Positions 8,546-17,567 of a stretch of 35,331 nucleotides of DNA are shown piece after piece. Source of the stretch: Gammaproteobacteria bacterium (GTDB taxonomy: Bacteria; Pseudomonadota; Gammaproteobacteria; Legionellales; Legionellaceae); assembly GCA_030147855.1 (NCBI GenBank), contig JASBUO010000011.1, forward strand, positions 1-35,331. Reading direction: 5' to 3'. Each line of letters begins with the position of its first letter. The first letter of the stretch is position 1. The notes beneath the pieces are model-generated. The model was not told where the DNA came from. It saw only the letters and a list, made by a program, of their open reading frames with translations, and did no database searches. A program made the translations under genes and the position numbers.

Positions 8546-8977
8546 TTATGCACGTACCCAAATCTGCGTGCGTCCCAAAAGCGATACGCCCACATAACCA
8601 CGCACATATAACTTATCCCCTTTTTGTGTCATCTTAACGTGATAAATTTTTCCGGTTTTAGGATCTAGAATTTCTCCCCCACTCCAACTACCATCTTTAT
8701 TTTCCTTAAGCCCCCATAAAAAAGTGAGGCCTTCAATAGGTTGGTTTTTAAAGTGTCCCGGGCATAGTTTGCAAATACCTGTATCTCCTTTCTCAGCATA
8801 TATACGAAGAATTTTTCCTGAAAGTTGGTCGTTTTCTACTGTTAACTGTACCTCAGAGCGTTTTTTCCCTGTTTTATCGTCGACAGTAATCCACTTGCCT
8901 GTGGGTGCTTTTGCAAAAGCAACCGAAACAGCGCACACAGCAAGTATTATCCCTAACCAGACCTGTTTTATTTTCAT
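8546..8977 (-). CDS. DUF2147 family exported protein
   Basis: A 143-residue periplasmic protein with a signal peptide (MKIKQVWLGIILAVCAVSVAFA). The start at 8977 is chosen because AAGGAG lies 8 nt upstream; 12 further codons upstream lack support. The mature part is a clear DUF2147 domain: GKWITVDDKTGKKRSEVQL, GKILRIYAEKGD, a CKLC pair, GLTFLWGLKENKDGSWSGGEILDPKTGKIY, and the C-terminal YVRGYVGVSLLGRTQIWVR. Family members are small beta-sheet proteins of unknown function. The two cysteines of CKLC are likely to form a disulfide in the periplasm. It is monocistronic and convergent with the HAD-like gene. Confidence 0.92.
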   Translation of the reverse strand: MKIKQVWLGIILAVCAVSVAFAKAPTGKWITVDDKTGKKRSEVQLTVENDQLSGKILRIYAEKGDTGICKLCPGHFKNQPIEGLTFLWGLKENKDGSWSGGEILDPKTGKIYHVKMTQKGDKLYVRGYVGVSLLGRTQIWVRA

Positions 8978-9121
8978 CAGAATGCTCCTTATCTCAAATC
9001 TAACTGAGAGCATAAGTGATGCACCCCAGCCTGTCGAGCAATTTTTAATGTCAGGAGATGATTTTAAATATTATTTGTGTTAGGGTCTTAGATTGAAGCT
9101 TAGGACGGCGTCTATACTGCA

Positions 9122-9874
9122 ATGGCTTGTGATACCATCACATTTCAGCTGGGAACTCATTATTTATCGCGGGTCGCGTTACGCGCCGAGCGCTTGTTAT
9201 TTACTATTCAAGAAGCAAGCCTTGAGCAACATCCTGTTATTCACCACGCGGCACTCAATGACTTGTTTGAGCTGATCAAACTCACTGAAAAACCCGAGCT
9301 CAAAGGGCGTTTCTTAAAAGAGTTTATCCGCATCGAGCATATCCTCAAAAAGCCACACACCACACCTTCAAACGCACACGCTTTAGCGCTCTCTAACCAA
9401 ACTCAAGTGCTCACATTATTGGCTGGCCGATTTGGTAGAGATATTTATGCTGATCCTTTTCTGCATGCAACAGGCCTCAGTACCAGTGGACAAACGCCAG
9501 AAGGAGAAAGTTATACGCCCCAGCTGCTATTTTGGCTCGAGTCTGATGCAGCTGCACGCCAGGCAGATTTAATGTATTGGCTACATCAGCTTGAGCCCTT
9601 AAAAACTACCGTGCAAGTGTATCTATCGCTATTACGCGATAGAGCACATTTTGAAGAAATTATTCCCAAAAATGGTTTTTTTCAGTGCCCGCTACCCCAC
9701 AATAGCAAAAAGTCCTGTCACTTAATTTTAGTACGTATTAAAAAGGAAAATGCACAAATCCCCAAAATGCAAATTGGACACCATGGTTTGAGTTTGAGAT
9801 TGTGTGAAGCAAAAACTATGCGTGAAATTCACGACCAGAGCAGTCCGTTAGAGCTCTCTATTTGTGAGCTCTAA
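9122..9874 (+). CDS. zapD: cell division protein ZapD
   Basis: ZapD (YacF, DUF1342) binds FtsZ and bundles its filaments at the division ring. The 250-residue length matches the E. coli protein (247). Diagnostic stretches are the N-terminus ITFQLGTHYLSRVALRAERL, LLAGRFGRDIYADPF, and PQLLFWLESDAAARQADLMYWLHQLEPLKTTVQVYLSLLRD. The start ATG has AGGACGG-like purines upstream. In many gammaproteobacteria zapD lies near coaE and yacG; here it stands alone and converges on secF with only 9 nt between stops, so the two genes probably share a terminator region. Confidence 0.93.
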   Translation: MACDTITFQLGTHYLSRVALRAERLLFTIQEASLEQHPVIHHAALNDLFELIKLTEKPELKGRFLKEFIRIEHILKKPHTTPSNAHALALSNQTQVLTLLAGRFGRDIYADPFLHATGLSTSGQTPEGESYTPQLLFWLESDAAARQADLMYWLHQLEPLKTTVQVYLSLLRDRAHFEEIIPKNGFFQCPLPHNSKKSCHLILVRIKKENAQIPKMQIGHHGLSLRLCEAKTMREIHDQSSPLELSICEL

Positions 9875-9883
9875 CAAACCTTT

Positions 9884-10798
9884 TTAAGGCGCATCCACTA
9901 ATTTATTTTCGCTTGACAGAAAATCTTTTCTATCAAGCCCCATAACAACGGCAAGTGCACCCGCAACATAAATAGACGAATAAGTTCCTACCATAATCCC
10001 AATAATCAAAGCCAGAGAAAATGCATGGATTGCCTCGCCTCCATATATAAATAACGCAACCACTACAAATAACGTTAAAACTGAAGTCATAATGGTACGC
10101 GAAAGCGTTTGGTTAATAGAAGTATTCATAATATCGATGGGTGTTGCACGACGCAACTTCACAAAATTTTCACGCACCCTATCAAACACCACAATCGTGT
10201 CATTCAAAGAATAACCAATGACGGCTAAAAGGCCTGCGAGCGCTTTCAAATCAAAATCAATGCGGAAAAAAGCAAATACGCCTAAAATGAGAACCGGATC
10301 ATGCACCAATGCCACAGCCGAGCTAAACGCTAAGCGATATTCAAAGCGCAATGCAATATAAACCATGGTTGCAAGCAGCGAAACAAAAATGGCTAAAGCC
10401 CCTTTCGTTGCAAGTTCGTGTCCGACTTGTGGCCCAACAAATTCAACACGCTGCTTTTGAGCGCCAGGCAACACATGCATCACACGCTCAACCAAGCTAC
10501 TTGCTTCTTGACCCGCTCGTGGTGCAATACTAATTAACACGTCTTTCGATGTACCATATCGTACAACTTGTGCTTCTTTAAAACCAATTTCAGACAAAGC
10601 ATAACGAATAGAAGCTAAATCAGCTGCTTCCTTGTATGAGACCTCGATTTGCGTACCCCCCGTAAAATCAAGCCCCCACTTCAATCCATTCACGGCTAAT
10701 GCTGCAATCGATAATACAAAAATCAAACCTGAAAAAAATGCCGTCCAACGACGCGCACCCATAAAATCAACGTTTGAATTTGGATTAAAAAACTCCAC
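9884..10798 (-). CDS. secF: protein translocase subunit SecF
   Basis: Inner-membrane partner of SecD in the SecDF-YajC complex, which uses proton motive force to aid late stages of Sec export. The 304-residue protein has six predicted membrane spans. Signature regions are GLKWGLDFTGGTQIEVSY after the first span, LLAVIGYSLNDTIVVFDRVREN and the SRTIMTSVLTLFVVVALFIYGG helix. Translation appears to begin at a GTG (10796-10798) preceded by GGGGAT; no nearer ATG fits the conserved N-terminus. It lies 22 nt after secD in the same operon. Confidence 0.96.
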   Translation of the reverse strand: MEFFNPNSNVDFMGARRWTAFFSGLIFVLSIAALAVNGLKWGLDFTGGTQIEVSYKEAADLASIRYALSEIGFKEAQVVRYGTSKDVLISIAPRAGQEASSLVERVMHVLPGAQKQRVEFVGPQVGHELATKGALAIFVSLLATMVYIALRFEYRLAFSSAVALVHDPVLILGVFAFFRIDFDLKALAGLLAVIGYSLNDTIVVFDRVRENFVKLRRATPIDIMNTSINQTLSRTIMTSVLTLFVVVALFIYGGEAIHAFSLALIIGIMVGTYSSIYVAGALAVVMGLDRKDFLSSENKLVDAP

Positions 10799-10820
10799 AG
10801 AAATCCCCTTCTTTGTTCAC

Positions 10821-12680
10821 TTAAATACCAATTGAAAGCTTCTTAATCGCTTTTCGACCACCATAAATTGCATTCACGATACCACGCGTATAAGTTATGC
10901 CAGTTAGCATTGAGGTTAACAAACCAAGTGATAACGTCACAGCAAACCCACGTACAGGCCCGGTGCCAATAGAAAACAATACAACGGCAACAATTAAAGT
11001 GGTAACATTTGCATCCAAAATGGTTGAAAATGCTTTGTCATAGCCTGCATGAATTGCGGCCTGTGGCGACATCCCTGCCCGGAGTTCTTCACGGATTCGT
11101 TCATAGATAAGAACATTTGCATCGACCGCCATCCCAACGGTTAAGACAATCCCTGCAATACCAGGTAAAGTGAGTGTTGCACCCAAAAGCGACAATAATG
11201 CTGTGAGTAAAATCAGGTTTAATACAAGCGCGATATTAGCAACCAAACCAAAAAAGCGATAATACACTATCATCGACACTAAAATGAGCAACATGCCAAT
11301 CTCAAGAGAAACTATGCCCCGATGAATATTTTCTTGCCCAAGAGTTGGCCCAACCGTACGCTCTTCAATAGGATAAATTGCCGCAGGCAATGCCCCTGCA
11401 CGTAACAATAAAGCTAGATCGGCCGCTTCTTTTGAGTCATGTAGGCCTGTAATTTGAAAGTTATTCCCAAGCGCGCTTTGAATCACAGGGGCACTAATCA
11501 CACGTTCTTCATGATGTGTAACACGCTTGGTTTCACCATTAATGGTTTGCATGCTAGTACGCGACTCTACAAACACAATGGCCATACGTTTTCCAATGTT
11601 TTCGCGTGTTACCTTCGTGAAGAAAGATTCACCACCACCACCTAACTGAATAGAAACGGCAGGAGATGCGCTTTGCTGGTCGAAACTTGACATTGCACTG
11701 GTGATGGAATCTCCACTTAAAACGACTTGTCGCATCAAGAGCATAGGCTGCCCTTCCATCAGATAAAACTTAGTTCCAACGGGTATAGCACCTGTTTTTT
11801 TCGCAATGATTGGGTCGTGCTCTGAATCTACCAAGTGAAATTCAAGTGTTGCGGTACCGCCCAGAATTTGTTTTGCTCGCGCTGCATCTTGAATGCCAGG
11901 CAAGTCAACTGCAATACGTGTTGCACCTTGTTGCTGCACTACAGCTTCGCCAACACCCAACTCATTCACACGGTTTCTCAAAATGCTCATGGTTTGGTCG
12001 ATGGTATTTTGGCGGATTTTTGAAAGTTCAGCATCAGACAAAGACAACACCAACTCAGGCGTTTCTTTTATAGACTTAACAAACAAATCAGGAAAATCAG
12101 TTCTTAAGAAGGTGGTTACTTTCTCTTTTGTATCTGTATCTCTAAAACGTATCTCAACACCTTTTTCAGGCACATATCGAATACCCGAGTAACGAAGCTC
12201 TGCTTCTCGCAGCGAACGGCCAACTGCCTTCATCAACCCTTCATAGCGTCGCGTTAAAACACTCTCAACATCGACCTCTAGTAAAAAGTGCACCCCACCC
12301 CTCAAATCGAGCCCTTGCTTCATGGGCTCTGCGCCAATTTTCGAAAACCATTTAGGCGTTGAAGGGACTAAATTGAGTGCCACTGTGTAATCAGGGCCTA
12401 GGCCTGATTTAATGACATCACGTGCTTGCAACTGCACATCAGTGGATGCAAAACGTACCTCAAGATACTCTGAGTCAGCTGTAACACTTTTAAACTTAAG
12501 ATGTGCAAGCTGCAACATACGCTCAACTTTTGCTTTTAAAGCGGTTGGCATCATAGGTGTTCTTGATGAAACCTGCACTGCAGGCTCTTCAGTGAAGACA
12601 TTCGGAATTGCATAAATAAGCCCCACCAAGACCAATAAGATAAGCGTAATATTTTTCCAAAGAGGGTACTTATTTTGCAT
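10821..12680 (-). CDS. secD: protein translocase subunit SecD
   Basis: SecD of the SecDF-YajC complex; 619 residues, near the E. coli length of 615. An N-terminal membrane span is followed by a large periplasmic P1 domain. It includes PMKQGLDLRGGVHFLLEVD and the head region with VSIQLGGGGESFF, ENIGKRMAIVF, VISAPVIQSALG and FQITGL. Five further spans follow, with the motifs TLPGIAGIVLTVGMAVDANVLIYERIREEL and ANVTTLIVAVVLFSIGTGPVRGFA. It lies 43 nt after yajC and 22 nt before secF. Its P1 head is the comparison for the small orphan protein at 104-514. Confidence 0.97.
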   Translation of the reverse strand: MQNKYPLWKNITLILLVLVGLIYAIPNVFTEEPAVQVSSRTPMMPTALKAKVERMLQLAHLKFKSVTADSEYLEVRFASTDVQLQARDVIKSGLGPDYTVALNLVPSTPKWFSKIGAEPMKQGLDLRGGVHFLLEVDVESVLTRRYEGLMKAVGRSLREAELRYSGIRYVPEKGVEIRFRDTDTKEKVTTFLRTDFPDLFVKSIKETPELVLSLSDAELSKIRQNTIDQTMSILRNRVNELGVGEAVVQQQGATRIAVDLPGIQDAARAKQILGGTATLEFHLVDSEHDPIIAKKTGAIPVGTKFYLMEGQPMLLMRQVVLSGDSITSAMSSFDQQSASPAVSIQLGGGGESFFTKVTRENIGKRMAIVFVESRTSMQTINGETKRVTHHEERVISAPVIQSALGNNFQITGLHDSKEAADLALLLRAGALPAAIYPIEERTVGPTLGQENIHRGIVSLEIGMLLILVSMIVYYRFFGLVANIALVLNLILLTALLSLLGATLTLPGIAGIVLTVGMAVDANVLIYERIREELRAGMSPQAAIHAGYDKAFSTILDANVTTLIVAVVLFSIGTGPVRGFAVTLSLGLLTSMLTGITYTRGIVNAIYGGRKAIKKLSIGI

Positions 12681-12723
12681 TGTAAATCTCTTTTTTCTTA
12701 TTGTTTATGGTTAATCCATTTAA

Positions 12724-13059
12724 CTACAGCGCAGCAAGCGTTCCTTTAGGCAATACTGCACTCACAGCGCTGCGTTGTAAGGTGATTTCAGTGCCTTCTG
12801 CAATAGCAACTTTCAAATATTGCTCATCAAGCTGAACTACACGGCCTAAAATACCAGACGCCGTTGCAATTTCGTCACCTTTTTCAATTTTGTTGATAAG
12901 CTCACGATGCTCTTTGGCACGCTTGTTCTGAGGACGAATCAGCATGAAATAAAATAAAACAAAAATAACACCTATCATCACAAGCGAAAAGGTACCATCC
13001 CCTTGAGGTGCCGCAGCCCCTGCTGCATCAGCCATTGCATCTGAAATAAAAAAACTCAT
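12724..13059 (-). CDS. yajC: YajC, SecDF-associated subunit
   Basis: A 111-residue protein with one membrane span (SLVMIGVIFVLFYFMLIRP) followed by the family signature RPQNKRAKEHRELI and the small C-terminal barrel GDEIATASGILGRVVQLDEQYLKVAIAEG. The ATG at 13059 is preferred over a GTG one codon earlier, because GGAG lies 6 nt upstream of the ATG and only 3 nt from the GTG. It is the first gene of yajC-secD-secF. The tgt gene often found upstream in gammaproteobacteria is absent; the upstream gene is divergent and unrelated. Confidence 0.95.
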   Translation of the reverse strand: MSFFISDAMADAAGAAAPQGDGTFSLVMIGVIFVLFYFMLIRPQNKRAKEHRELINKIEKGDEIATASGILGRVVQLDEQYLKVAIAEGTEITLQRSAVSAVLPKGTLAAL

Positions 13060-13159
13060 CACTCACTCCTCTAAAAATTCAGGTCACATCATATCGATAT
13101 TTAAGCCTCACGTAAATCAGATTTGCTTAAACATTCCCTTTAGCAAGCACACACCATCA

Positions 13160-13188
13160 TTGCAACTATCAATCAATTAATCTATATT
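13160..13188 (+). promoter_or_regulatory. candidate sigma-70 promoter for the paired helical genes
   Basis: TTGCAA at 13160-13165 and TATATT at 13183-13188 are separated by 17 nt. Transcription would start near 13195, about 30 nt before the first gene of the pair at 13225. The spacer is shared with divergent yajC. No convincing PmrA-type direct repeat is seen. Confidence 0.5.
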
Positions 13189-13224
13189 TTTAACATAAAG
13201 ACCATATACAGATCGAGGTGTGGT

Positions 13225-14550
13225 ATGCAAGCTAGAACTGAAATGACTTTTGATTTGAGGCAACTCAAGGCCATTGGTGATAAATCTGAAGCGACCGCTG
13301 CAATAATAAACGACATATCTACGCGTGTTAGTTCCTTATTAGATAACTGTGAACAAGATGAAAAAGACACACTTGAGCTTATTGTCAAGACTTTTCAAGC
13401 CGCAGTGGAAACAGGATCCAAAATTGGTAATTTTGCAGAAAAAAATAGATTTGCAATTCTCTATGACGGCAAATGCACTGGCAAGCGCGGAGAAATCATT
13501 AAAATGCTCAATGACAACTTCGATGAAGCCAGTGATATCAATCTTGATAAGCTGCAAATTACGGGCAATGCTTCTTTAGCTGGCGCAAAAGCACTGCTTG
13601 AGCTTTGCCAAACATTGCAATACATGCTGCCAAAACCACACCAATACCTTGCAATAAAACAAGCCGCACTCGCTGAAAAAATTAAAACTTATGAAGCAGC
13701 ACATACAAATCAGGAAATTGATTCGATTAAAACATTGCCTGAACTTAATGATTACATCAAAGAAAGCGTCAAAAACATTGAGGCGGAAGCAACTGCTTAT
13801 AAACGACTTGAACGTTATCAAGCTTTAAAAAGTACCATTGATGACTTGCAAGTTAAATTACGAGATGAATTACTAGAACCTAGTGAATTAGTGCACGAGA
13901 AACAAACTAAGCTATTAGATAGGTTAATGGGACGTAACAAAACACCTCCCCCACAAGAAGCCCCTCAAAAAGGAGTGCCTCAAGCCGAGCCAACAGAAAC
14001 GGTTGAGCTAACAAGTGACATTGCAAAAAAAATCAACGCCGAAGCAAGCTCAATATCTGAACAGGTTGCTAAGCTCACTCAACCTTTTAAAGAAAAAATT
14101 CAGAAACTTGAAGACATTAGTAAAAAAATTAATCCTGAGCGCACAAAAAATAGCTTTGATGATGCTATTACCTACGGAAAAAAAGTAGTTGAGCAGCTTG
14201 ATGAAGCCCGAGAAAACTTCAAGAAAACAGGGGATATACAAACATTTAAGGCAGATGTTAAAGCGACTTTTGAGGCTTTCTCATCAGAACTTATAAAAAC
14301 TGCATTTGCGGCCAACCGCTCACACCCACTTTTCAAAAAATTTATCTCTGGACCTTTCGAAGCACTCAAAGCGGGTATTAATTGGGTCATTCAAAAAGGG
14401 CCTGAGTCTGTTCGTTCTATTAGTATGTTTAAACCCTCTACAACAGGTACGACCAAAGCATTTGAAACGCTTAGAGAAGACACAGAAAAAAACCTAGGTA
14501 ATGATGAAGAAAATACATCACCTAATACAGGTGGTGGTAGTTTGGGGTGA
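13225..14550 (+). CDS. helix-rich protein of unknown function, first of a tandem related pair (putative effector)
   Basis: A 441-residue, charged, strongly helical protein with no signal peptide and no membrane span. I do not recognise a family. Residues 11-215 are rich in heptad-like Leu/Ile/Ala and probably coiled-coil. Residues 239-258 form a proline-rich linker (KTPPPQEAPQKGVPQAEPTE), followed by a second helical half. The last 30 residues are acidic and end in a Gly/Ser tail. Shared landmarks with the next gene are LNDYIKESVKNIEAEA near 174-189, RLERYQAL near 194-201, LFKKFISGPFEALKAGINW at 369-387 and AFETLREDTEKNLGNDEE at 412-429. The two genes are 23 nt apart and surely co-transcribed. 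In an intracellular gammaproteobacterium such proteins are often type IV effectors; that is inference only. Confidence 0.85.
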   Translation: MQARTEMTFDLRQLKAIGDKSEATAAIINDISTRVSSLLDNCEQDEKDTLELIVKTFQAAVETGSKIGNFAEKNRFAILYDGKCTGKRGEIIKMLNDNFDEASDINLDKLQITGNASLAGAKALLELCQTLQYMLPKPHQYLAIKQAALAEKIKTYEAAHTNQEIDSIKTLPELNDYIKESVKNIEAEATAYKRLERYQALKSTIDDLQVKLRDELLEPSELVHEKQTKLLDRLMGRNKTPPPQEAPQKGVPQAEPTETVELTSDIAKKINAEASSISEQVAKLTQPFKEKIQKLEDISKKINPERTKNSFDDAITYGKKVVEQLDEARENFKKTGDIQTFKADVKATFEAFSSELIKTAFAANRSHPLFKKFISGPFEALKAGINWVIQKGPESVRSISMFKPSTTGTTKAFETLREDTEKNLGNDEENTSPNTGGGSLG

Positions 14551-14573
14551 TAAATAGAAAATAAGGAGTAGCT

Positions 14574-15788
14574 ATGGTTACGCTCAACTTATTAGACCTG
14601 AAAAGCCTTGTACCTCGAGCACAAGAAGCCTCTGCAAAAATTGTAAAACTGCGTGAGGCACTTGAAGCAACAACAATAAAAGATGGCACGACAGCCGCTT
14701 ATGTGCTCTCACGACTAGAACTTGCCGTTACCTCTAACTCGGCAATAGAAACCTTTATTACCGATAATATTTCGGGCATTCTTTCACCACTTAGTGCAGG
14801 CAAACGCAATGAGCTTGGTGCAAAACTTGATGCCGTATTTCTAGAGGCAAGTCAGGCAGACTTGACGCAAATTAACATCGATAATGAGGCTGATTTAAAC
14901 GCAGCAAGTAGCTTGCTTGAAATGCTTGACACTTTCCAATCCTTTTTTCCTAATGAATTGAACGAACACCTTGCCAAAACACGCCAAGCCCTCAGCCAGA
15001 AAATAACCGCTTATCAAAAAAAACATGGGCAAGTAACAAACGACACAGCCGATAGTGCATTACCCATTATTGAAACGCTCGAGGCACTCAATGAGTATAT
15101 CAAAACCGAACACAAAAGCATTCTCGAAGAAACTGCCATTGATATAAGAATTGAGCGCCATCATGCACTCTATGCATTTGCTGAAGCAATCAGGAACACA
15201 CTTCCTATGCACAATGAAGATTACATGGAAGCACTCGACTTAACCGACGCAGTTAAAAATGCATGCGAGAAAGATAAAAAAATGATTACAGAGGAATATA
15301 AAGCACTTATACAAGCGTTTAGTACATCAGTTGATGCACTATACACTCAAGCGGATGCCATCGGAAGCGGAAAAACAAAGAATGACCATTCAACTGCTAC
15401 TCTACATGCTAAAATTCTCATTAAAGTCTTAGACCACGCTATGAATACATTCCAAACGACCAGCAACTTGGATGGCTTTAAAGAAATTGCATCCACAGCC
15501 CTTGAAGCTTTCCCTGAAAAAGCAGCATTTGATATCAATGAGTCCAGCTCATGGTTTAAAAAGCACATCGCATCCCCCTTCTACAAACTATCGGAAGGAC
15601 TTAAAAACCTATTCCACTTTGCTCACCGCCAAAAAACAACTGAGTCTGATAAAAAGGATCGTCACCCCAGATTCTTTGATCGCCTGAAAGTCACAAACGA
15701 CACAAAAAAAAGAGCGTTTGAAGACCTTCAATCAGGTATTGAGCACTTAGGAGAAAATAAGCATATCGATAAAAAATCTAGGCCTTGA
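14574..15788 (+). CDS. helix-rich protein of unknown function, second of the tandem pair (putative effector)
   Basis: A 404-residue helical, soluble protein, diverged paralogue of the gene just upstream. AAGGAG lies 5 nt before the ATG. Matching landmarks in the same order are ALSQKITAYQKKHGQ, LEALNEYIKTEHKSILEE, RIERHHALYAFAEAI, the FQTTSNLDGFKEIASTALEAF segment, WFKKHIASPFYKLSEGLKNL, and the C-terminal AFEDLQSGIEHLGENK. It lacks the proline-rich linker of its partner and has a basic tail. No catalytic motif is visible. Divergence between the copies is high and mostly conserves helices, suggesting old duplication and structural or binding roles. Export by a Dot/Icm-like system is a guess to be tested. 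Confidence 0.84.
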   Translation: MVTLNLLDLKSLVPRAQEASAKIVKLREALEATTIKDGTTAAYVLSRLELAVTSNSAIETFITDNISGILSPLSAGKRNELGAKLDAVFLEASQADLTQINIDNEADLNAASSLLEMLDTFQSFFPNELNEHLAKTRQALSQKITAYQKKHGQVTNDTADSALPIIETLEALNEYIKTEHKSILEETAIDIRIERHHALYAFAEAIRNTLPMHNEDYMEALDLTDAVKNACEKDKKMITEEYKALIQAFSTSVDALYTQADAIGSGKTKNDHSTATLHAKILIKVLDHAMNTFQTTSNLDGFKEIASTALEAFPEKAAFDINESSSWFKKHIASPFYKLSEGLKNLFHFAHRQKTTESDKKDRHPRFFDRLKVTNDTKKRAFEDLQSGIEHLGENKHIDKKSRP

Positions 15789-15815
15789 ATAGTCATCACT
15801 CATTGCTACTTATTC

Positions 15816-15845
15816 GTGACAGAGGCAAGTATCTTTATTTATAAT
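15816..15845 (+). promoter_or_regulatory. candidate sigma-70 promoter for nadE
   Basis: GTGACA at 15816-15821 and a perfect TATAAT at 15840-15845 are separated by 18 nt, in the 101-nt spacer before nadE. The predicted start of transcription, near 15852, leaves a leader of about 38 nt. Confidence 0.5.
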
Positions 15846-15889
15846 GCCTGCTTTATTGAATATCCAGACAGTAATGAGGCGAGCAACGC

Positions 15890-17491
15890 ATGACCCATTC
15901 GCTTGTGCTTTTAATGGCCCAAATCAATCCAACGGTTGGTGCAATCGATGCCAACGCGCAAAAAATTATTGATATTATTGAAGCGCATCAAGCAACGCAC
16001 GACCTCATTATATTTCCCGAGCTCGCCCTCACAGGCTACCCTCCGGAAGACTTACTACTGCGGAAGGCATTGATGACACGTGTGACACGTGCACTAAGTG
16101 CCATTTGCCACGCTACACAAGACACGTATGTTGTGATAGGGCACCCCCATCAAGAAGGTGCCTATTGTTACAATGCACTGAGCATTATTCACAAAGGGCA
16201 TGTCAGCGCTGTCTATAAAAAACAGCACCTCCCAAACACGGGAGTATTCGATGAAAGACGTTATTTTGAGCCAGGCCCTGCTACCCCCTGTTTACTGACC
16301 ATTAAACAACATAATATCGGTTTTTGTATTTGTGAGGATATGTGGAATAAGGGTCCCGTCGAACAAATCATTGATGCAGGTGCTGATTTACTCGTATGCA
16401 TCAATGCCTCACCATTTGAAGTAAATAAAGACAAGCAACGTCTTAATTTACTCAAAGCACATGCCCCCAATCACCTGGCGTTTGTATACGTCAATTTGGT
16501 TGGGGGACAAGACGAATTAGTGTTTGATGGACAATCGTTTGTGCTCGATAATCATGCAACCATTCAAGCACTAGCACCTGCTTTTAAGGAGCATCTGCAA
16601 ACCGTCCACATTCAAAAACAAACCATCCATTCTGACATTGCTGAAACGCTAGATGCACATACTCTCACTTATCAAGCGCTCTGTTTGGGGCTTTCAGAAT
16701 ACATTCAGAAAAATGGTTTTAAAGGTGTATTGCTTGGCGTGTCAGGCGGCATTGATTCAGCGCTAACTCTTGCCATCGCAGTTGATGCGCTTGGTGCTGA
16801 CAATGTAGAAGCTTTAGCGCTTCCCTCGCGCTACACCTCAAACATTAGTACCGAAGATATTGAAAAACTAGTTGAAAATTTTGGCGTTCAATGCCACACG
16901 CTTTCGATTGAACCAGGCTTTGAAGCCCTTCTCAATACCTTAGCCCCAGCGCTTCCAGAAAAAACCGTGCCTGACATCGCACAACAAAACCTTCAAGCAC
17001 GCCTGCGCGGCATGCTGCTCATGGCTTTTTCTAACAGTACACAAAAGCTTGTGCTTTCAACCAGCAATAAAAGTGAAAGTGCCGTGGGCTATACCACGCT
17101 TTATGGAGATATGTGCGGTGGGTTCGCCCCCATTAAAGATGTACCCAAAATGCTAGTGTATGCACTTGCCCGTCATCGCAATACGCGTAGTATGGTTATT
17201 CCTGAACGTATTATCACGCGCCCTCCATCTGCGGAGCTCGCTGACAATCAAACCGACCAAGATACACTCCCTGACTACCCTGAACTAGACGCCATTATTT
17301 CATATTACATGAATGAAAAACTCAGCACAGAAGATATTATTGCAAAAGGGCACACCCCTGCTACCGTAAAGCAAGTTATACAACTCATTCGACGCAACGA
17401 ATATAAACGTCGTCAAGCACCTCCAGGCACCAAAATATCAGCGCGAGCTTTTGGGCGTGATTGGCGCTACCCAGTAACCTCAAAGTTTTAG
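15890..17491 (+). CDS. nadE: glutamine-dependent NAD+ synthetase
   Basis: Last step of NAD synthesis: amidation of deamido-NAD with ATP, using ammonia released from glutamine. The 533-residue protein has two domains. The N-terminal nitrilase-like glutaminase carries the catalytic triad E44 (FPELALTGYPPEDLL), K111 (YKKQHLPN) and C148 (ICEDMW). The C-terminal synthetase has the PP-loop GVSGGIDSAL, then STSNKSESAVGYTTLYGDMCGGFAPI and the end segment EYKRRQAPPGTKISARAFGRDWRYP. All key residues are present. It has its own promoter and lies between the helical pair and the Cdc20-like gene, with no evident functional link to either. Confidence 0.97.
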   Translation: MTHSLVLLMAQINPTVGAIDANAQKIIDIIEAHQATHDLIIFPELALTGYPPEDLLLRKALMTRVTRALSAICHATQDTYVVIGHPHQEGAYCYNALSIIHKGHVSAVYKKQHLPNTGVFDERRYFEPGPATPCLLTIKQHNIGFCICEDMWNKGPVEQIIDAGADLLVCINASPFEVNKDKQRLNLLKAHAPNHLAFVYVNLVGGQDELVFDGQSFVLDNHATIQALAPAFKEHLQTVHIQKQTIHSDIAETLDAHTLTYQALCLGLSEYIQKNGFKGVLLGVSGGIDSALTLAIAVDALGADNVEALALPSRYTSNISTEDIEKLVENFGVQCHTLSIEPGFEALLNTLAPALPEKTVPDIAQQNLQARLRGMLLMAFSNSTQKLVLSTSNKSESAVGYTTLYGDMCGGFAPIKDVPKMLVYALARHRNTRSMVIPERIITRPPSAELADNQTDQDTLPDYPELDAIISYYMNEKLSTEDIIAKGHTPATVKQVIQLIRRNEYKRRQAPPGTKISARAFGRDWRYPVTSKF

Positions 17492-17507
17492 CACTTAGAT
17501 TCTTTTA

Positions 17508-17536
17508 TTGTCACTTTGTTTTGTTTCTTGTATGCT
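17508..17536 (+). promoter_or_regulatory. candidate promoter for the Cdc20/Cdh1-like gene
   Basis: TTGTCA at 17508-17513 and TATGCT at 17531-17536 are separated by 17 nt, in the short spacer after nadE. It gives a leader of about 25 nt and indicates that the Cdc20-like gene can be expressed independently. The Shine-Dalgarno before the ATG is weak (TGAAG). Confidence 0.45.
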
Positions 17537-17567
17537 ATGTCATTCTTAAAATGAAGCCAATACAATT

